Counted from the first letter of the stretch, positions 11,925-20,733 are shown. The stretch is DNA of 64,000 nt from Duganella sp. CF517 (GCF_900110275.1 NZ_FODC01000001.1:372001-436000); one strand, 5' to 3'. Notes: generated by a model not told the origin, from the sequence alone. Program-made: numbers and translations.

Positions 11925-12338
11925 ATGCATCAAGTGTCGTTGACACGCCTGTACATGCTGCGGGCCGTCTATCTGATCATCGCCGTCGGTTTGGGCATGG
12001 TCGTGTGGCCGGGCATCGTCCATCATGACAAACCGTGGGAGTTGATGCAGGGTTTCGTCAACTGCATGCTGGCCGCTTTCGGGTTGCTGTGCGCCGTCGG
12101 CGTGCGCTACCCGCTGCAAATGCTGCCGGTGCTGCTGTGGGAGCTGCTGTGGAAAACGTTGTGGCTGGCGATCGTCGCGCTGCCGGCGTGGCGCGCCGGG
12201 CACATGGACCAGGCCATGATGGAAAACGTGTTCGCCTGCCTGCTGGTGGTGATGATACCGATCGCCATGCCGTGGCGGTATTTTGTCGACCATTACGTGA
12301 AGCGCCCGGGCGACCGCTGGCGCGGCACGGGCGCGTAA
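11925..12338 (+). CDS. Small integral membrane protein of unknown function
   Basis: A 137-residue protein with four likely membrane helices (about residues 10-29, 41-60, 66-86 and 100-117) and a basic C-terminal tail. No family is recognised. A weak purine-rich stretch (ggggagctgaacc) precedes the start. It follows the gcv terminator and converges on the chemoreceptor gene at 12440. Function cannot be inferred. Confidence 0.65.
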   Translation: MHQVSLTRLYMLRAVYLIIAVGLGMVVWPGIVHHDKPWELMQGFVNCMLAAFGLLCAVGVRYPLQMLPVLLWELLWKTLWLAIVALPAWRAGHMDQAMMENVFACLLVVMIPIAMPWRYFVDHYVKRPGDRWRGTGA

Positions 12339-12439
12339 AAAAAGATCGAGCGCGTCGGCCGGATGGGCGCGGCGCGATCGGCCAAGCGGCTGCGCGCGAC
12401 CAGCAGGGCAGCGGTCGCCGCCCGGTGCGTTCGGTGCGT

Positions 12440-14068
12440 TCAGTTCCTAATCGACGCCAGCCGCAGGCGCACCACCCGCGGCGAGCCCGGTTGCTGGGGG
12501 GCGTTCGGCTCCTGCCCTTCTTCCAGCTTGAACATCGCCACCGCCTCCGACAGGTTGAGCGCCTGGCGCTGCAAACCGGTGGACGCCGCCGCCGCCTGCC
12601 GCACCAGCGCCAGATTCTGCTGCGTCACCTGGTCCATCTCGAGGATCGCCATGTGCGCGCCCTGCAAGCCCTCGGCCTGCTCGGCGCTGGCCTCGCTGAT
12701 CTGGCCGATGATGTCGCCGACCTGCTGCACCGAGGCCACGATCTCCGACATGCTGTCGCCGGCCTCCTCGACCGAGCGCGCGCCGCCCTCGATCTCCGCC
12801 ACCGACTCGGCGATCAGGGCCTTGATCTCGTGCGCCGCCGTCGCCGAGCGCTGCGCCAATGTCAGCACCTCGCTGGCCACCTGCGCGAACGCCTCGCCCT
12901 GGGCGCCGGCGCGCGCCGCCTCCACCGCCGCGTTCAAGGCCACCAGATTGGTCTGGAACGCCAGGCTGTCGATGACGCCGACGATGTCCACCACCTTGCG
13001 CGAGCTGCCGCGTATCGACGCCATCGTCACCACCAGCCGCTGCACCACGCTGCCGCCGCGCACCGCGAAGTTGGTGGCGCAGCGCACCAGCTGGTTGGCC
13101 AGCTGCGCGTTGTTGGCCGTCTGCGCCACCGTGGACGTGAGCTCGCGCATCGCGCCGCTGGCCTCGCCCATGGAGCTGGCCTGTTTTTCGGCCCGCTGCG
13201 TCAGATCCACGCTGCCCTGGACCACCGAACGCGAAGCGGTATCCATCGATTCGGCCGACGCCAGGATCGTCTTGAGCGTGGTGTTCAGGTTGCGGATGCT
13301 GGTGTCGAGCGCGCGCGAGGTCTCGGAGATCTCGTCGCGGCCGTAGACGCGGTTCTTGACCGTCAGGTTGCCCTCGGCCAGGTCGATCGCCGCCGCGCCG
13401 ATCTCGCGCACCTCCTTCAGCAAGGCGTTGCGCACCGCCATCGTCACCAATAGCGACAAAACAATTGATATCGCTACCATGATCGGCATCCAGACCGACA
13501 CGCTGGTGAATTCCGATTCCGCCTCCGAAAACGCGCGCTCGCTGAGCGACTGTTCGAGCTTCGACAGCTCCTCGAGCCGCTGCGACACCACGTCGAACGC
13601 CCGCTCGGCCTTGAACATGGCGTTGGCCGCCATCGAATGATCGGCCATTCCCAGCTCGACCACATCGGCGACGGCCTTGACGTACTGCGCGTGCGCGGCC
13701 TGCGACTGCACCACGAAGCGGCGCTCGGCGGCGCTCGATTGCGTGACCATTTCCAGCTGCGCGAACTGGCGGTCCAGCGCCGCGTGCCGGGTGTGGATGT
13801 CGCGCACCAGCGCGTCGATGCGCGCCGGCGCGAAGCTGGCGTTGATCCAGGTGAGCAGCTGGTAGATCTCGGTATGCGCGCGGTTGGCGCCGGCCACCAG
13901 GTCGGCGGTGGCCTTCAGGCGCACCGCGCGCTGCTGCACCATGTTTTCGAGCGAGGCGTTTTGCCGCACCATGCCGAGGTAGGCCCCGGCGGACAGGCAA
14001 ACAAGCAGGATCAGCACCACACCGGGGGCCAACAACAATTTGGGACCTATACGAAGTTTGCTCAGCAT
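12440..14068 (-). CDS. Methyl-accepting chemotaxis protein with atypical hairpin tip
   Basis: A 542-residue chemoreceptor with membrane segments at about residues 10-31 and 193-213, a helical periplasmic sensor between them, HAMP at 214-266 and the signalling domain after that. The tip keeps AFQTN and [12 protein letters not shown], but the usual [16 protein letters not shown] reads AQGEAFAQVASEVLTL: a Glu, an Arg-Gly pair, a Val and a later Arg, all normally invariant, are changed. Coupling to CheA/CheW may be weakened or specialised. The gene follows a secreted Cache-domain gene by 12 bp and is probably cotranscribed with it, which suggests that protein delivers the signal. Confidence 0.92.
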   Translation of the reverse strand: MLSKLRIGPKLLLAPGVVLILLVCLSAGAYLGMVRQNASLENMVQQRAVRLKATADLVAGANRAHTEIYQLLTWINASFAPARIDALVRDIHTRHAALDRQFAQLEMVTQSSAAERRFVVQSQAAHAQYVKAVADVVELGMADHSMAANAMFKAERAFDVVSQRLEELSKLEQSLSERAFSEAESEFTSVSVWMPIMVAISIVLSLLVTMAVRNALLKEVREIGAAAIDLAEGNLTVKNRVYGRDEISETSRALDTSIRNLNTTLKTILASAESMDTASRSVVQGSVDLTQRAEKQASSMGEASGAMRELTSTVAQTANNAQLANQLVRCATNFAVRGGSVVQRLVVTMASIRGSSRKVVDIVGVIDSLAFQTNLVALNAAVEAARAGAQGEAFAQVASEVLTLAQRSATAAHEIKALIAESVAEIEGGARSVEEAGDSMSEIVASVQQVGDIIGQISEASAEQAEGLQGAHMAILEMDQVTQQNLALVRQAAAASTGLQRQALNLSEAVAMFKLEEGQEPNAPQQPGSPRVVRLRLASIRN

Positions 14069-14080
14069 GACATTGACCGG

Positions 14081-14530
14081 TCAGTGTTTGTAGATGCCCG
14101 CTTCCAGCGCCACGTCGTCCACCCGCAGCACGTAGGTGCTCTTGGGTGCGACCTTGCCGGTTGCGGGATTGCGGAATTTGTAATCGACCCAGCCTTTGCC
14201 GCTGCCCTGGGCCACGGCCACCATCTCGTGGCGGAAGGCTTTGCCGTCGGCGTCGGGCACGTCGAGGAAGTCCTTGCCGATCAACGCGTGGGTGGGATGG
14301 GCGATGGTGATGCCGCGCATGTCGCGCATCGCCAGGTACAGCGCGCCCTGGTTGAACTGCGGGTCCTTGCGGTTGATGCGGGCGATCATTTCCGCCTTGC
14401 CGTAGGTTTTGATGAACATGGCGCCGCGCTCGGCCAGCGCGACGGCGTCCTTCTCGCCGGGTTCGGCGTTGGCGGCGACGTTGACCGATAAACAGCTTAG
14501 CAATGTGATGATTCCGAATAAGGCGCGCAT
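14081..14530 (-). CDS. Secreted single-Cache-domain sensor protein
   Basis: A 149-residue protein with a signal peptide (about residues 1-22, cleavage after ANA) and then one compact domain. The pattern RINRKDPQFNQGALYLAMRD, HPTHALIGKDFLDVPDADGK and a final WVDYKF matches the single Cache type 2 domains that bind small carboxylates or amines in chemoreceptors and kinases. No membrane anchor or signalling domain is attached. It lies directly upstream of the chemoreceptor at 12440, so it likely works as a soluble periplasmic ligand-binding partner of that receptor. The ligand is unknown. Confidence 0.82.
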   Translation of the reverse strand: MRALFGIITLLSCLSVNVAANAEPGEKDAVALAERGAMFIKTYGKAEMIARINRKDPQFNQGALYLAMRDMRGITIAHPTHALIGKDFLDVPDADGKAFRHEMVAVAQGSGKGWVDYKFRNPATGKVAPKSTYVLRVDDVALEAGIYKH

Positions 14531-14654
14531 GATTTTCCCCCGCAGGTAACATGCTGTAATCTACGCCTCGTACCCCTACGCAATCTTGCGTTGCCTCAAC
14601 GTGGCGACAGCCCTGCCAATAAACAACAGCCACAACGAACGGAACCACGCAAGC

Positions 14655-14993
14655 ATGATGAAACCCACTACCAAGGCGGCCCTGGTGTCGGCGCTGATTT
14701 TCCCCGGTCTCGGCCATCTGGTGTTGAAACGGCCGCTGCGCGGCTGCCTGTTCGTCGTGCCGGCGCTGCTGGCGATCGGCTTCCTGCTGCGCACCACGCT
14801 GGAGCTGGCCAACAACCTGGTCGACGAGATCAACAGCGGCAAACTGGCGCTCGATCCAATCGACATCATCGCGCGCATCCACGCCTCCGGCGTCGACAGT
14901 CCGGCCACCAACGCCGCCTCGCTGGCGATCCTGTTGTGCTGGGTCGGGTCGGTGGCCGACGCCTATTGGCTGGGGCGGCGTGGACAGGCGTAG
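14655..14993 (+). CDS. Small membrane protein of unknown function
   Basis: A 112-residue protein starting MMKPTTKAALVSALIFPGLG; two adjacent ATGs (14655 and 14658) are possible. It contains LIFPGLGHLVLKRPLRG, resembling the PGxGxLYxGR turn of TM2-like small membrane proteins, then a second hydrophobic segment, a polar loop and a final helix. No function is assigned. It is divergent from the Cache gene, and the cupin gene follows after 55 bp. Confidence 0.65.
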   Translation: MMKPTTKAALVSALIFPGLGHLVLKRPLRGCLFVVPALLAIGFLLRTTLELANNLVDEINSGKLALDPIDIIARIHASGVDSPATNAASLAILLCWVGSVADAYWLGRRGQA

Positions 14994-15048
14994 AATCGAA
15001 CGGCGCTCCCCGCGCCCCGAGGTCAATCCATCCCAGAAAGGATACGCC

Positions 15049-15474
15049 ATGATGCAGCCGCCGTTCCCCCGCCCCACTCCGAAGATGCGCTTCATCGCGC
15101 CGATGCTGCTGCTGGCCGCCAGCGCCTTGACGGCGGCCGCGCTGGCGCAATCGTCGGCCATCCGCCGCACGGTGATTCAAAAAGCCGACGTCTCGGTGCC
15201 GGGCCGGGAGGCGGTCGTCGCCCGCGTGGAGCTGGACAAGGGCGCGACCGCCGGGCGCCACTCGCACCCGGGCGATGAAATCGGCTATGTGATGGAGGGC
15301 GAAGCGGATCTGGTGGTCGACGGCGAGGACCCGCGCCGCATCAAGGCCGGCGAGTCGTACATCATCCCGGCCGGCACCGTCCACGACGCCGTCAACGCCG
15401 GACCCGGCACGCTCAAGCTGGTGGGCGTGTTCGTGGTCGAAAAAGGCAAGCCGCTGGCGACGCCCGCGAAATAG
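15049..15474 (+). CDS. Periplasmic cupin-domain protein
   Basis: A 141-residue protein with an N-terminal hydrophobic signal sequence (cleavage likely after ALAQ near residue 35). One cupin barrel follows: motif 1 reads GRHSHPGDEIGYVMEG (two His and one Glu as metal ligands) and motif 2 reads GESYIIPAGTVHDAVN (third His). The start at 15049 has a ribosome-binding site (agaaagga). Such exported single-domain cupins are common, and their substrates are mostly unknown. Confidence 0.85.
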   Translation: MMQPPFPRPTPKMRFIAPMLLLAASALTAAALAQSSAIRRTVIQKADVSVPGREAVVARVELDKGATAGRHSHPGDEIGYVMEGEADLVVDGEDPRRIKAGESYIIPAGTVHDAVNAGPGTLKLVGVFVVEKGKPLATPAK

Positions 15475-15496
15475 CGCGTCCGCCGCCCGGCGGCCA

Positions 15497-16945
15497 TCAG
15501 GCGGCCAGGCGGCCGGCGGGGAATGCCGGCGGCAATTTGATCATCGATGTCCACTTCACCCACAACGTCAACAGCGAGCAGACGGCGATGAGACCCGCTG
15601 GCACCAGCCACGGGAAGCCGGGATGCCGTGCGGCGAGCGCCGCGAAAAACAGATACCCAAGGATCAGCGCCACCGGCAGGCCGACGCCGACACCCCAGCG
15701 CGGGCCGGCGCGCAGACGCGCATAATCCGGCAGCAGCAAGCAGACAAAGGGCAGCGTCAGCGACGCCAGCGCCAGCGGATAAGCCCGCACTTCCAGGCTG
15801 CCGCGCCGCGCGCAGTCGAGCGCCACCAGGCCCGCCAGCACCACCAGCCAAATCTTCAGAAACCGCAGCACAACGGTTTTGGCGAACACGCGGTTCAAGT
15901 CGCGCGCGGACGGCGCCCCGGGCGTCAGCCGGTACAGCCCCTGCTCGGCGTTGTGCGCGACCGCCGCCGACAGGAGCGCGATCGCGTACGACGAAATCGA
16001 CATCAACATCATGCCTTGGGCGAAGTCGAAGACGGTCAACGGCCCGACGATCTTCCGATCCGAGATGCCCGAGAATGCCGCCAGCACCCCGACCACCGCG
16101 CAAACCACCACCCCGCCAATAGCGCTTCCGCCGTTCACGGCCGTCCCCATCGTATGCAGCATCTTGATCCCCGGCGCGCCGGCCCGCAGGCTATCGCGGC
16201 GCAGAACGCGCGCGTAGCCCCAACGCCACACCCCGCGGCGCTGCAGCTCCCGCAGCGCCGCGGGGTCCTTGCCGGCGGCCTGCCACAACGTGCGACGCTC
16301 GCTCATCGCGAAGTGCCGGTCGCCGCCGCGCGGCAGCGCGATGCTTAAACCCCATGCCAACAAGCCGATATCGGCGGCGATACCGAGCAACGACAACGTG
16401 GATTCGTCGATCGACGCCAGCGAGGCTGTCAGCCCGTCGCTCCAGGCCACCGGCACCAACTGCGACAGCAGCGGGGCATACACGGGCAGCATGGCGAGAT
16501 ACGGAAAGCGCTGCGCCAGCAGAACATAAGGAATCAGCAAGCCGGCGCCCGCCAGCGCGTAGCCGAAATGGCCGAAGAACGCGCTGACCGTGGCCGCCAG
16601 CACGACGCTGGCGGCGACAAACAGCGCGACGCACGCCGTGATCAGGCGTCGCCGCAGATGCGGCACCAGGCAGGCGTTCGCCGGATGATTCTGGAGCATG
16701 GCGGTGCTCACGAAAACGCTGGACCAGATCCACAGGAACAGAACCACCGCCAAGCAACAGAGCACGGCGCCGCCCTCCGCCGCGCGTTCGACCGCGACCG
16801 ACAACCACGCCCCCAGCACGGCGATAACCGCCGACAGGCCACTCATCCACAGCAGCGTGCGGCGGCTGCCGGCATGGCCGAACATTTGATAGAACAACGG
16901 CGCGTAGGCGCGATATCCGCGATGTGCGCGATAAGCGGCGTTCAT
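15497..16945 (-). CDS. ABC transporter permease-type membrane protein
   Basis: A 482-residue protein with roughly ten to twelve hydrophobic segments and no recognisable domain of its own. Its ATG at 16945 overlaps the stop of the upstream ABC ATPase gene by four bases (ATGA), so the two are translationally coupled and it is best read as the transporter's membrane component. The frame remains open upstream, but that part is the ATPase gene read in another phase. The substrate is unknown; related operons respond to cell-envelope stress or antibiotics. It converges on the cupin gene with a gap of 22 bp. Confidence 0.75.
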   Translation of the reverse strand: MNAAYRAHRGYRAYAPLFYQMFGHAGSRRTLLWMSGLSAVIAVLGAWLSVAVERAAEGGAVLCCLAVVLFLWIWSSVFVSTAMLQNHPANACLVPHLRRRLITACVALFVAASVVLAATVSAFFGHFGYALAGAGLLIPYVLLAQRFPYLAMLPVYAPLLSQLVPVAWSDGLTASLASIDESTLSLLGIAADIGLLAWGLSIALPRGGDRHFAMSERRTLWQAAGKDPAALRELQRRGVWRWGYARVLRRDSLRAGAPGIKMLHTMGTAVNGGSAIGGVVVCAVVGVLAAFSGISDRKIVGPLTVFDFAQGMMLMSISSYAIALLSAAVAHNAEQGLYRLTPGAPSARDLNRVFAKTVVLRFLKIWLVVLAGLVALDCARRGSLEVRAYPLALASLTLPFVCLLLPDYARLRAGPRWGVGVGLPVALILGYLFFAALAARHPGFPWLVPAGLIAVCSLLTLWVKWTSMIKLPPAFPAGRLAA

Positions 16946-17817
16946 TTGGTCACCTCGACGAACAGGTCCTCGAGGCTGAGGGATTCGACGCGCAATCCCG
17001 GAGTGGCGTTCAACGCCGCCGCCTCGGCGCCGGTCAGGCGCGCCAGCACGCAAGCGCGGTCGCCGCCGTCCCGCACGCGCCGGATCTCGTCGCTGAAGCG
17101 CATCGCCGCCATGGCCGCGCCGCTGCCGGTGATCCGGTGCGCGCTTTCCAGCAGCTCGTCGAGCGGCGCCTGCAAGGTGATCTTCCCGCCCTGCAGAAAC
17201 GCCACGTCCAGCGCCACCCGCTCCAGATCGGACAGGATATGGGTCGAGAAAATCACCGTCGTATCGCGTTCGATGACGTCGTCCACCAGCTCGTGCAGGA
17301 AGTCGCGGCGGCCGACCGGATCGAGGCTGGCGACCGGCTCGTCGAGCACCAGCAGTTCGGGATCGTGGGCCAGCGCGCGGATGATCGACAGGCGCTGCTT
17401 CTCGCCGCCGGACAGCTTGCCGATCTGCTGACGCGCCGCCGCCCCGTCCAGGCCCCAGCGCCGCATCAATCCCGCCACCTTGTCCGCGTTCCAGCGCGGA
17501 TACATCGCCTTGAAGTAGTCGAGCATCTGCACCGGCGTCATCCACTCGAACAGGTCCGACTTCTGCGGCACATAGCCGATTTTCGCGCGCACCGTGTCGC
17601 TCAACTCGGGCACTTGTTCGCCGAACAGCGTGACGGCGCCGCCGTCGGACTCGCGCAGCCCGAGCAAACAGGCCAGCAAGGTCGATTTGCCGGCGCCGTT
17701 GCGGCCCAGCAGGCCGATCACCGTGCCCGGTTCGATCGACCAGTTCACGCCCTGCAGCACCTGCTGGCCCTCAAAAGATTTATGCAGGCCGGCGACATCG
17801 ACGATGGATGATTTCAT
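16942..17817 (-). CDS. ABC transporter ATP-binding protein (YtrB-like)
   Basis: A 291-residue ATPase with Walker A GRNGAGKST at about residue 38, the signature LSGGEKQRLS, Walker B LLVLDEPVASLDP and the switch His in STHILSDLE. The C-terminal 70 residues form the usual substrate-independent tail. It sits between the GntR regulator and the membrane component, overlapping both by four bases, in the order gntR-ATPase-permease as in YtrA-controlled ABC operons. Confidence 0.93.
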   Translation of the reverse strand: MKSSIVDVAGLHKSFEGQQVLQGVNWSIEPGTVIGLLGRNGAGKSTLLACLLGLRESDGGAVTLFGEQVPELSDTVRAKIGYVPQKSDLFEWMTPVQMLDYFKAMYPRWNADKVAGLMRRWGLDGAAARQQIGKLSGGEKQRLSIIRALAHDPELLVLDEPVASLDPVGRRDFLHELVDDVIERDTTVIFSTHILSDLERVALDVAFLQGGKITLQAPLDELLESAHRITGSGAAMAAMRFSDEIRRVRDGGDRACVLARLTGAEAAALNATPGLRVESLSLEDLFVEVTK

Positions 17818-18212
17818 GGTTCTTCCTTGAGGATTTTCTTAAAAAGTGCGAGGACGGCATCTGGATCCAGTTCGAGCTGGCGGGCTTCGGCCGCCGCCCG
17901 TTGCAAGGTGGGTCGCAACAGGCTTTCGCGGTCGCGCTGGCTGTGCGCCTGCGCCGGGCGCTCGGCCACCAGCATGCCGATGCCGCGTGCGCGCGACAGC
18001 ACGGCTTCGGTTTCGAGCATGTTGTAGGCCTTGGAGACGGTCATCGGATTGACGGCCAGCGCCAGCGCGACGTCGCGCACCGACGGCAGCACGTCGCCGG
18101 GGGCCAGCACGCCGGCGGCGACCAGGCGGCGCGTTTGCTCGATCAACTGCCGGTAGATCGGATCGGACGATCCGACGGCGATCGTAAACAGGCTGGCGGA
18201 GTGGGAGGTCAT
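17814..18212 (-). CDS. GntR-family transcriptional regulator, YtrA subfamily
   Basis: A 132-residue regulator with an N-terminal winged helix (PIYRQLIEQTRRLVAAGVLA, LPSVRDVALALAVNPMTVSK) and the short helical C-terminal tail of the YtrA group, which has no separate ligand domain. The ATG at 18212 (MTSHSASLF) is chosen; an in-frame start at 18263 would lie inside the operator. It probably represses its own operon, which includes the downstream ABC genes. Ligand or stress signal is unknown. Confidence 0.9.
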   Translation of the reverse strand: MTSHSASLFTIAVGSSDPIYRQLIEQTRRLVAAGVLAPGDVLPSVRDVALALAVNPMTVSKAYNMLETEAVLSRARGIGMLVAERPAQAHSQRDRESLLRPTLQRAAAEARQLELDPDAVLALFKKILKEEP

Positions 18213-18235
18213 CGCTGGTCGCAGGGTTTGATGTA

Positions 18236-18263
18236 TTGGTGCATTAGTTGAATAATACACCAA
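18236..18263 (-). promoter_or_regulatory. Palindromic operator of the GntR-ABC operon
   Basis: Inverted repeat with 10-bp arms ttggtgcatt and aatacaccaa (one mismatch) around 8 bp, 23 bp upstream of the regulator start. Its core is GGTG, 16 bases, CACC (18238-18261). From memory this is the layout described for YtrA-type regulators in Xanthomonas. Autoregulation is inferred. Confidence 0.8.
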
Positions 18264-18296
18264 CCTCGAACGCGTGTTGCGATATTTTTTACCGGC

Positions 18297-18554
18297 TTAT
18301 TTTTCTTCGGCGGGCTTGTCTTCGTTTTTGAACGCGCCGCGGATATTGGTCGCGACCAGACACAGTTGAAGCGCGATCAAGGCATAGGCGTCGTCGTGCA
18401 GGCCCCACACCACCCACAGCACATTGCTGGCGAGAAAACACCAAAACCCGACCTTGCGTCGGGTGTGTTGGGTGGACGCGACCAGCCATGCGGCGAGCAC
18501 GGTCACCGCCATCGCTGGCCACTGCAAGAAATCGATCCAATCGGGCATGTTCAC
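18297..18554 (-). CDS. Small conserved membrane protein
   Basis: An 85-residue protein with three likely membrane helices, including FWCFLASNVLWVVWGLH and ALIALQLCLVATNIRGAF. The arrangement of a Trp-rich helix followed by NxRG resembles small PnuC/SWEET-like half-domain proteins found in many proteobacteria and usually annotated as hypothetical. It ends in a charged Lys/Glu tail. No function is known. It lies 84 bp downstream of the YtrA operator on the opposite side and is transcribed leftward. Confidence 0.65.
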   Translation of the reverse strand: MNMPDWIDFLQWPAMAVTVLAAWLVASTQHTRRKVGFWCFLASNVLWVVWGLHDDAYALIALQLCLVATNIRGAFKNEDKPAEEK

Positions 18555-18692
18555 AGCTTATGGGGTCGGCGCCCCGCCCTGTGTGCGTTGCCTCACGGCC
18601 GCCACGATTTGGCTCAGCACCAGCGCGCCATGCCTGCGGCGTGCTGCATATAATGCAATGAAACCGCTGGATGGATGGTACTGGAGAAAAGC

Positions 18693-19154
18693 ATGTTCGA
18701 CATGGAATTGCCATGGTGGGAATTCGTCTTGCGCGCAAGTATCGTGTATATCGCCTTGCTGGTCATGATGCGCTTTTCCGGCAAGCGGACGGTGGGCCAG
18801 TTCACGCCGTTCGACCTGCTGGTCGTCATGCTGCTAAGCGAAGCGGTATCGTCGTCGCTGTCCGGCGGCGACGACTCGATCCCCGGCGCCCTGATCCTGG
18901 CGCTGACGCTAATCGTGCTCAATGTCGGCATCGCGATCGCCACCTCGCGCAGCGAGAAAATCGCCGCCATCATCGACGGCGAGGCGGTGCTGCTGGGGCG
19001 CGACGGCAAGGTGTTCCACGACGCCATGCGCCGCAACCACGTGGCCAAGGGCGACGTCGACCAGGCGCTGCGCGAGGCCAACTGCACGCAAGATAAAATG
19101 AAATGCCTATTCCTCGAGGCGAACGGCCAGATCACCGTCCTCCACGACGAGTAG
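18693..19154 (+). CDS. DUF421 (YetF-type) membrane protein
   Basis: A 153-residue protein starting MFDMELPWWEFVLRASIVY, with ribosome-binding site ggagaaaa. Three membrane helices carry RFSGKRTVGQFTPFDLLVVM and LLSEAVSSSLSG, the hallmark of the DUF421/YetF family. The cytoplasmic C-terminal half holds EKIAAIIDGEAVLLGRDGKV and matches the family's soluble domain. It is shorter than the Bacillus members (about 220-230) but complete in domain order. The biochemical role of the family is not known. Confidence 0.85.
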   Translation: MFDMELPWWEFVLRASIVYIALLVMMRFSGKRTVGQFTPFDLLVVMLLSEAVSSSLSGGDDSIPGALILALTLIVLNVGIAIATSRSEKIAAIIDGEAVLLGRDGKVFHDAMRRNHVAKGDVDQALREANCTQDKMKCLFLEANGQITVLHDE

Positions 19155-19177
19155 CCAAACAAATCACAAGGAGATCC

Positions 19178-19963
19178 ATGCGCATCGCCACCTTCAACGT
19201 CAACGGCATCGGCAGCCGCCTGCCGGCACTGCTCCAATGGCTGCAGGAGACGCAGCCGGACGCCGTCTGCCTGCAGGAGCTCAAAGCGCCGCAGGAAAAA
19301 TTCCCCGAGGCGGCGCTCAACGACGCCGGCTACCAGGCCGTCTGGCACGGGCAGAAAAGCTGGAACGGGGTGGCGATCCTGGCGCGCGGCGTGGCACCGA
19401 TCGAAGTCGGGCGCGGCCTGCCGGGCGATCCGGAGGACGAGCAAAGCCGCTACATCGAAGCGGTCGTCAACGGCGTGCTGATCGCCGGGCTGTATCTCCC
19501 CAACGGCAATCCTGCGCCCGGCCCCAAATTCGACTACAAGCTGCAATGGTTCGAGCGCCTCATCACGCATTCGGCGCGCCTGCTCGACAGCGGCGCGCCG
19601 ACCGTGCTGGCCGGCGACTTCAACGTCATGCCCACCGAGCTCGATGTCTACAAGCCGGAACGCTGGGGCGACGACGCGCTGTTCCGCCCCGAGGTGCGCG
19701 AAGCGTTCCACCGGCTGCAGGCGCAGGGGTGGACCGACGCGCTGCGCACCATGCATCCGGGCGAAACGATCTACACGTTCTGGGATTACTTCCGCAACGC
19801 CTATGGGCGCAACGCCGGCCTGCGCATCGACCACCTGCTGCTCAGCCCGGACCTGGCGCCGTCGCTGAAGGCGGCGGAGGTCGACCGCGACGTGCGCGGG
19901 CGCGAAAAACCCAGCGACCACGCGCCGGTGTGGATCGAACTCGATCTTGACGGAGGCAAGTGA
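19178..19963 (+). CDS. xth: Exodeoxyribonuclease III / AP endonuclease
   Basis: A 261-residue DNA-repair enzyme that cleaves abasic sites and degrades 3' ends. The start MRIATFNVNGIGSRLPALLQ is directly preceded by ribosome-binding site aaggag. Catalytic signatures are CLQELKAPQEKF (metal-binding Glu), AGDFNVMP (Asp-x-Asn), RIDHLLLS and the final SDHAPVWIEL (catalytic Asp-His). It opens a three-gene run with a histidine phosphatase and NAD(P)HX dehydratase, with overlapping stops and starts. Confidence 0.95.
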   Translation: MRIATFNVNGIGSRLPALLQWLQETQPDAVCLQELKAPQEKFPEAALNDAGYQAVWHGQKSWNGVAILARGVAPIEVGRGLPGDPEDEQSRYIEAVVNGVLIAGLYLPNGNPAPGPKFDYKLQWFERLITHSARLLDSGAPTVLAGDFNVMPTELDVYKPERWGDDALFRPEVREAFHRLQAQGWTDALRTMHPGETIYTFWDYFRNAYGRNAGLRIDHLLLSPDLAPSLKAAEVDRDVRGREKPSDHAPVWIELDLDGGK

Positions 19964-20733
19964 TGGAACGCGAACAAAAATGGCCCGACCAAATCTGGCT
20001 GGTGCGGCACGGCCAAAGCGCCGGCAATGTCGCGCGCGACGCCGCGGAAGCCGCGTCGCAGTTCTTGATCGACATCGCCGAGCGCGACGTCGACGTGCCG
20101 CTATCGCCATTGGGCGAGCGCCAGGCGCAGGCGCTGGGCGGCTGGTTCCGCGCGCTCGGCCCCGACGGCCAGCCGACGGTGGTGCTGTTTTCGCCGTACG
20201 TCCGCGCGCGCGCCACGGCCAGCGCGGTGCTCGATCAACTGGGCCGCGAGACCCTGAGCACCGTGGTGGCCGACGAGCGCCTGCGCGAGAAGGAATTCGG
20301 CATCCTCGACCGCCTGACGCCGTTGGGCATTCATGACAAATACCCGGAGCTGGCCGAGCAGCGCCAGCACGTGGGCAAATTCTATTTCCGTCCGCCCGGC
20401 GGCGAAAGCTGGTGCGACGTCATCCTGCGCCTGCGCAGCACGCTCGACACCATCAGCCGCGAATACCGGGGCGAGCGGGTGCTGATCGTCGCCCACCAGG
20501 TGATCGTCAACTGCTTCCGCTACCTGCTCGAGCGGCTCGACGAGGAAGGCATCCTGGCGATCGACCGCATGGGGGACGTGCCCAATTGCGGCATCACCGA
20601 ATACCGTTTCGACCCCAAGGCCGGCAAGCACGGCAAGCTGGTGCTGGTGCAGGCCAACTTCGTCGCGCCGCTGGAAGACAGCGGCACGCCGGTCACGCAC
20701 CAGCCGGACATGCCGGCCGCCCCCAAATCATGA
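19963..20733 (+). CDS. Histidine phosphatase (phosphoglycerate mutase-like) family protein
   Basis: A 256-residue protein with the phosphohistidine motif LVRHGQSAGN near its N-terminus, a second active-site region FSPYVRARATASAVL and the later catalytic His in VLIVAHQVIVNCFRYLLE. These fit the broad-specificity histidine phosphatase superfamily; the substrate cannot be told. The start overlaps the xth stop (TGATG), and the end overlaps the next gene (ATGA). Confidence 0.88.
   Translation: MEREQKWPDQIWLVRHGQSAGNVARDAAEAASQFLIDIAERDVDVPLSPLGERQAQALGGWFRALGPDGQPTVVLFSPYVRARATASAVLDQLGRETLSTVVADERLREKEFGILDRLTPLGIHDKYPELAEQRQHVGKFYFRPPGGESWCDVILRLRSTLDTISREYRGERVLIVAHQVIVNCFRYLLERLDEEGILAIDRMGDVPNCGITEYRFDPKAGKHGKLVLVQANFVAPLEDSGTPVTHQPDMPAAPKS

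Noticed and set aside
15497..17545. A single 682-codon protein fusing the ABC permease to upstream sequence
   Set aside because: The upstream part is the ATPase gene read in another phase; the true permease start is the ATG overlapping the ATPase stop.
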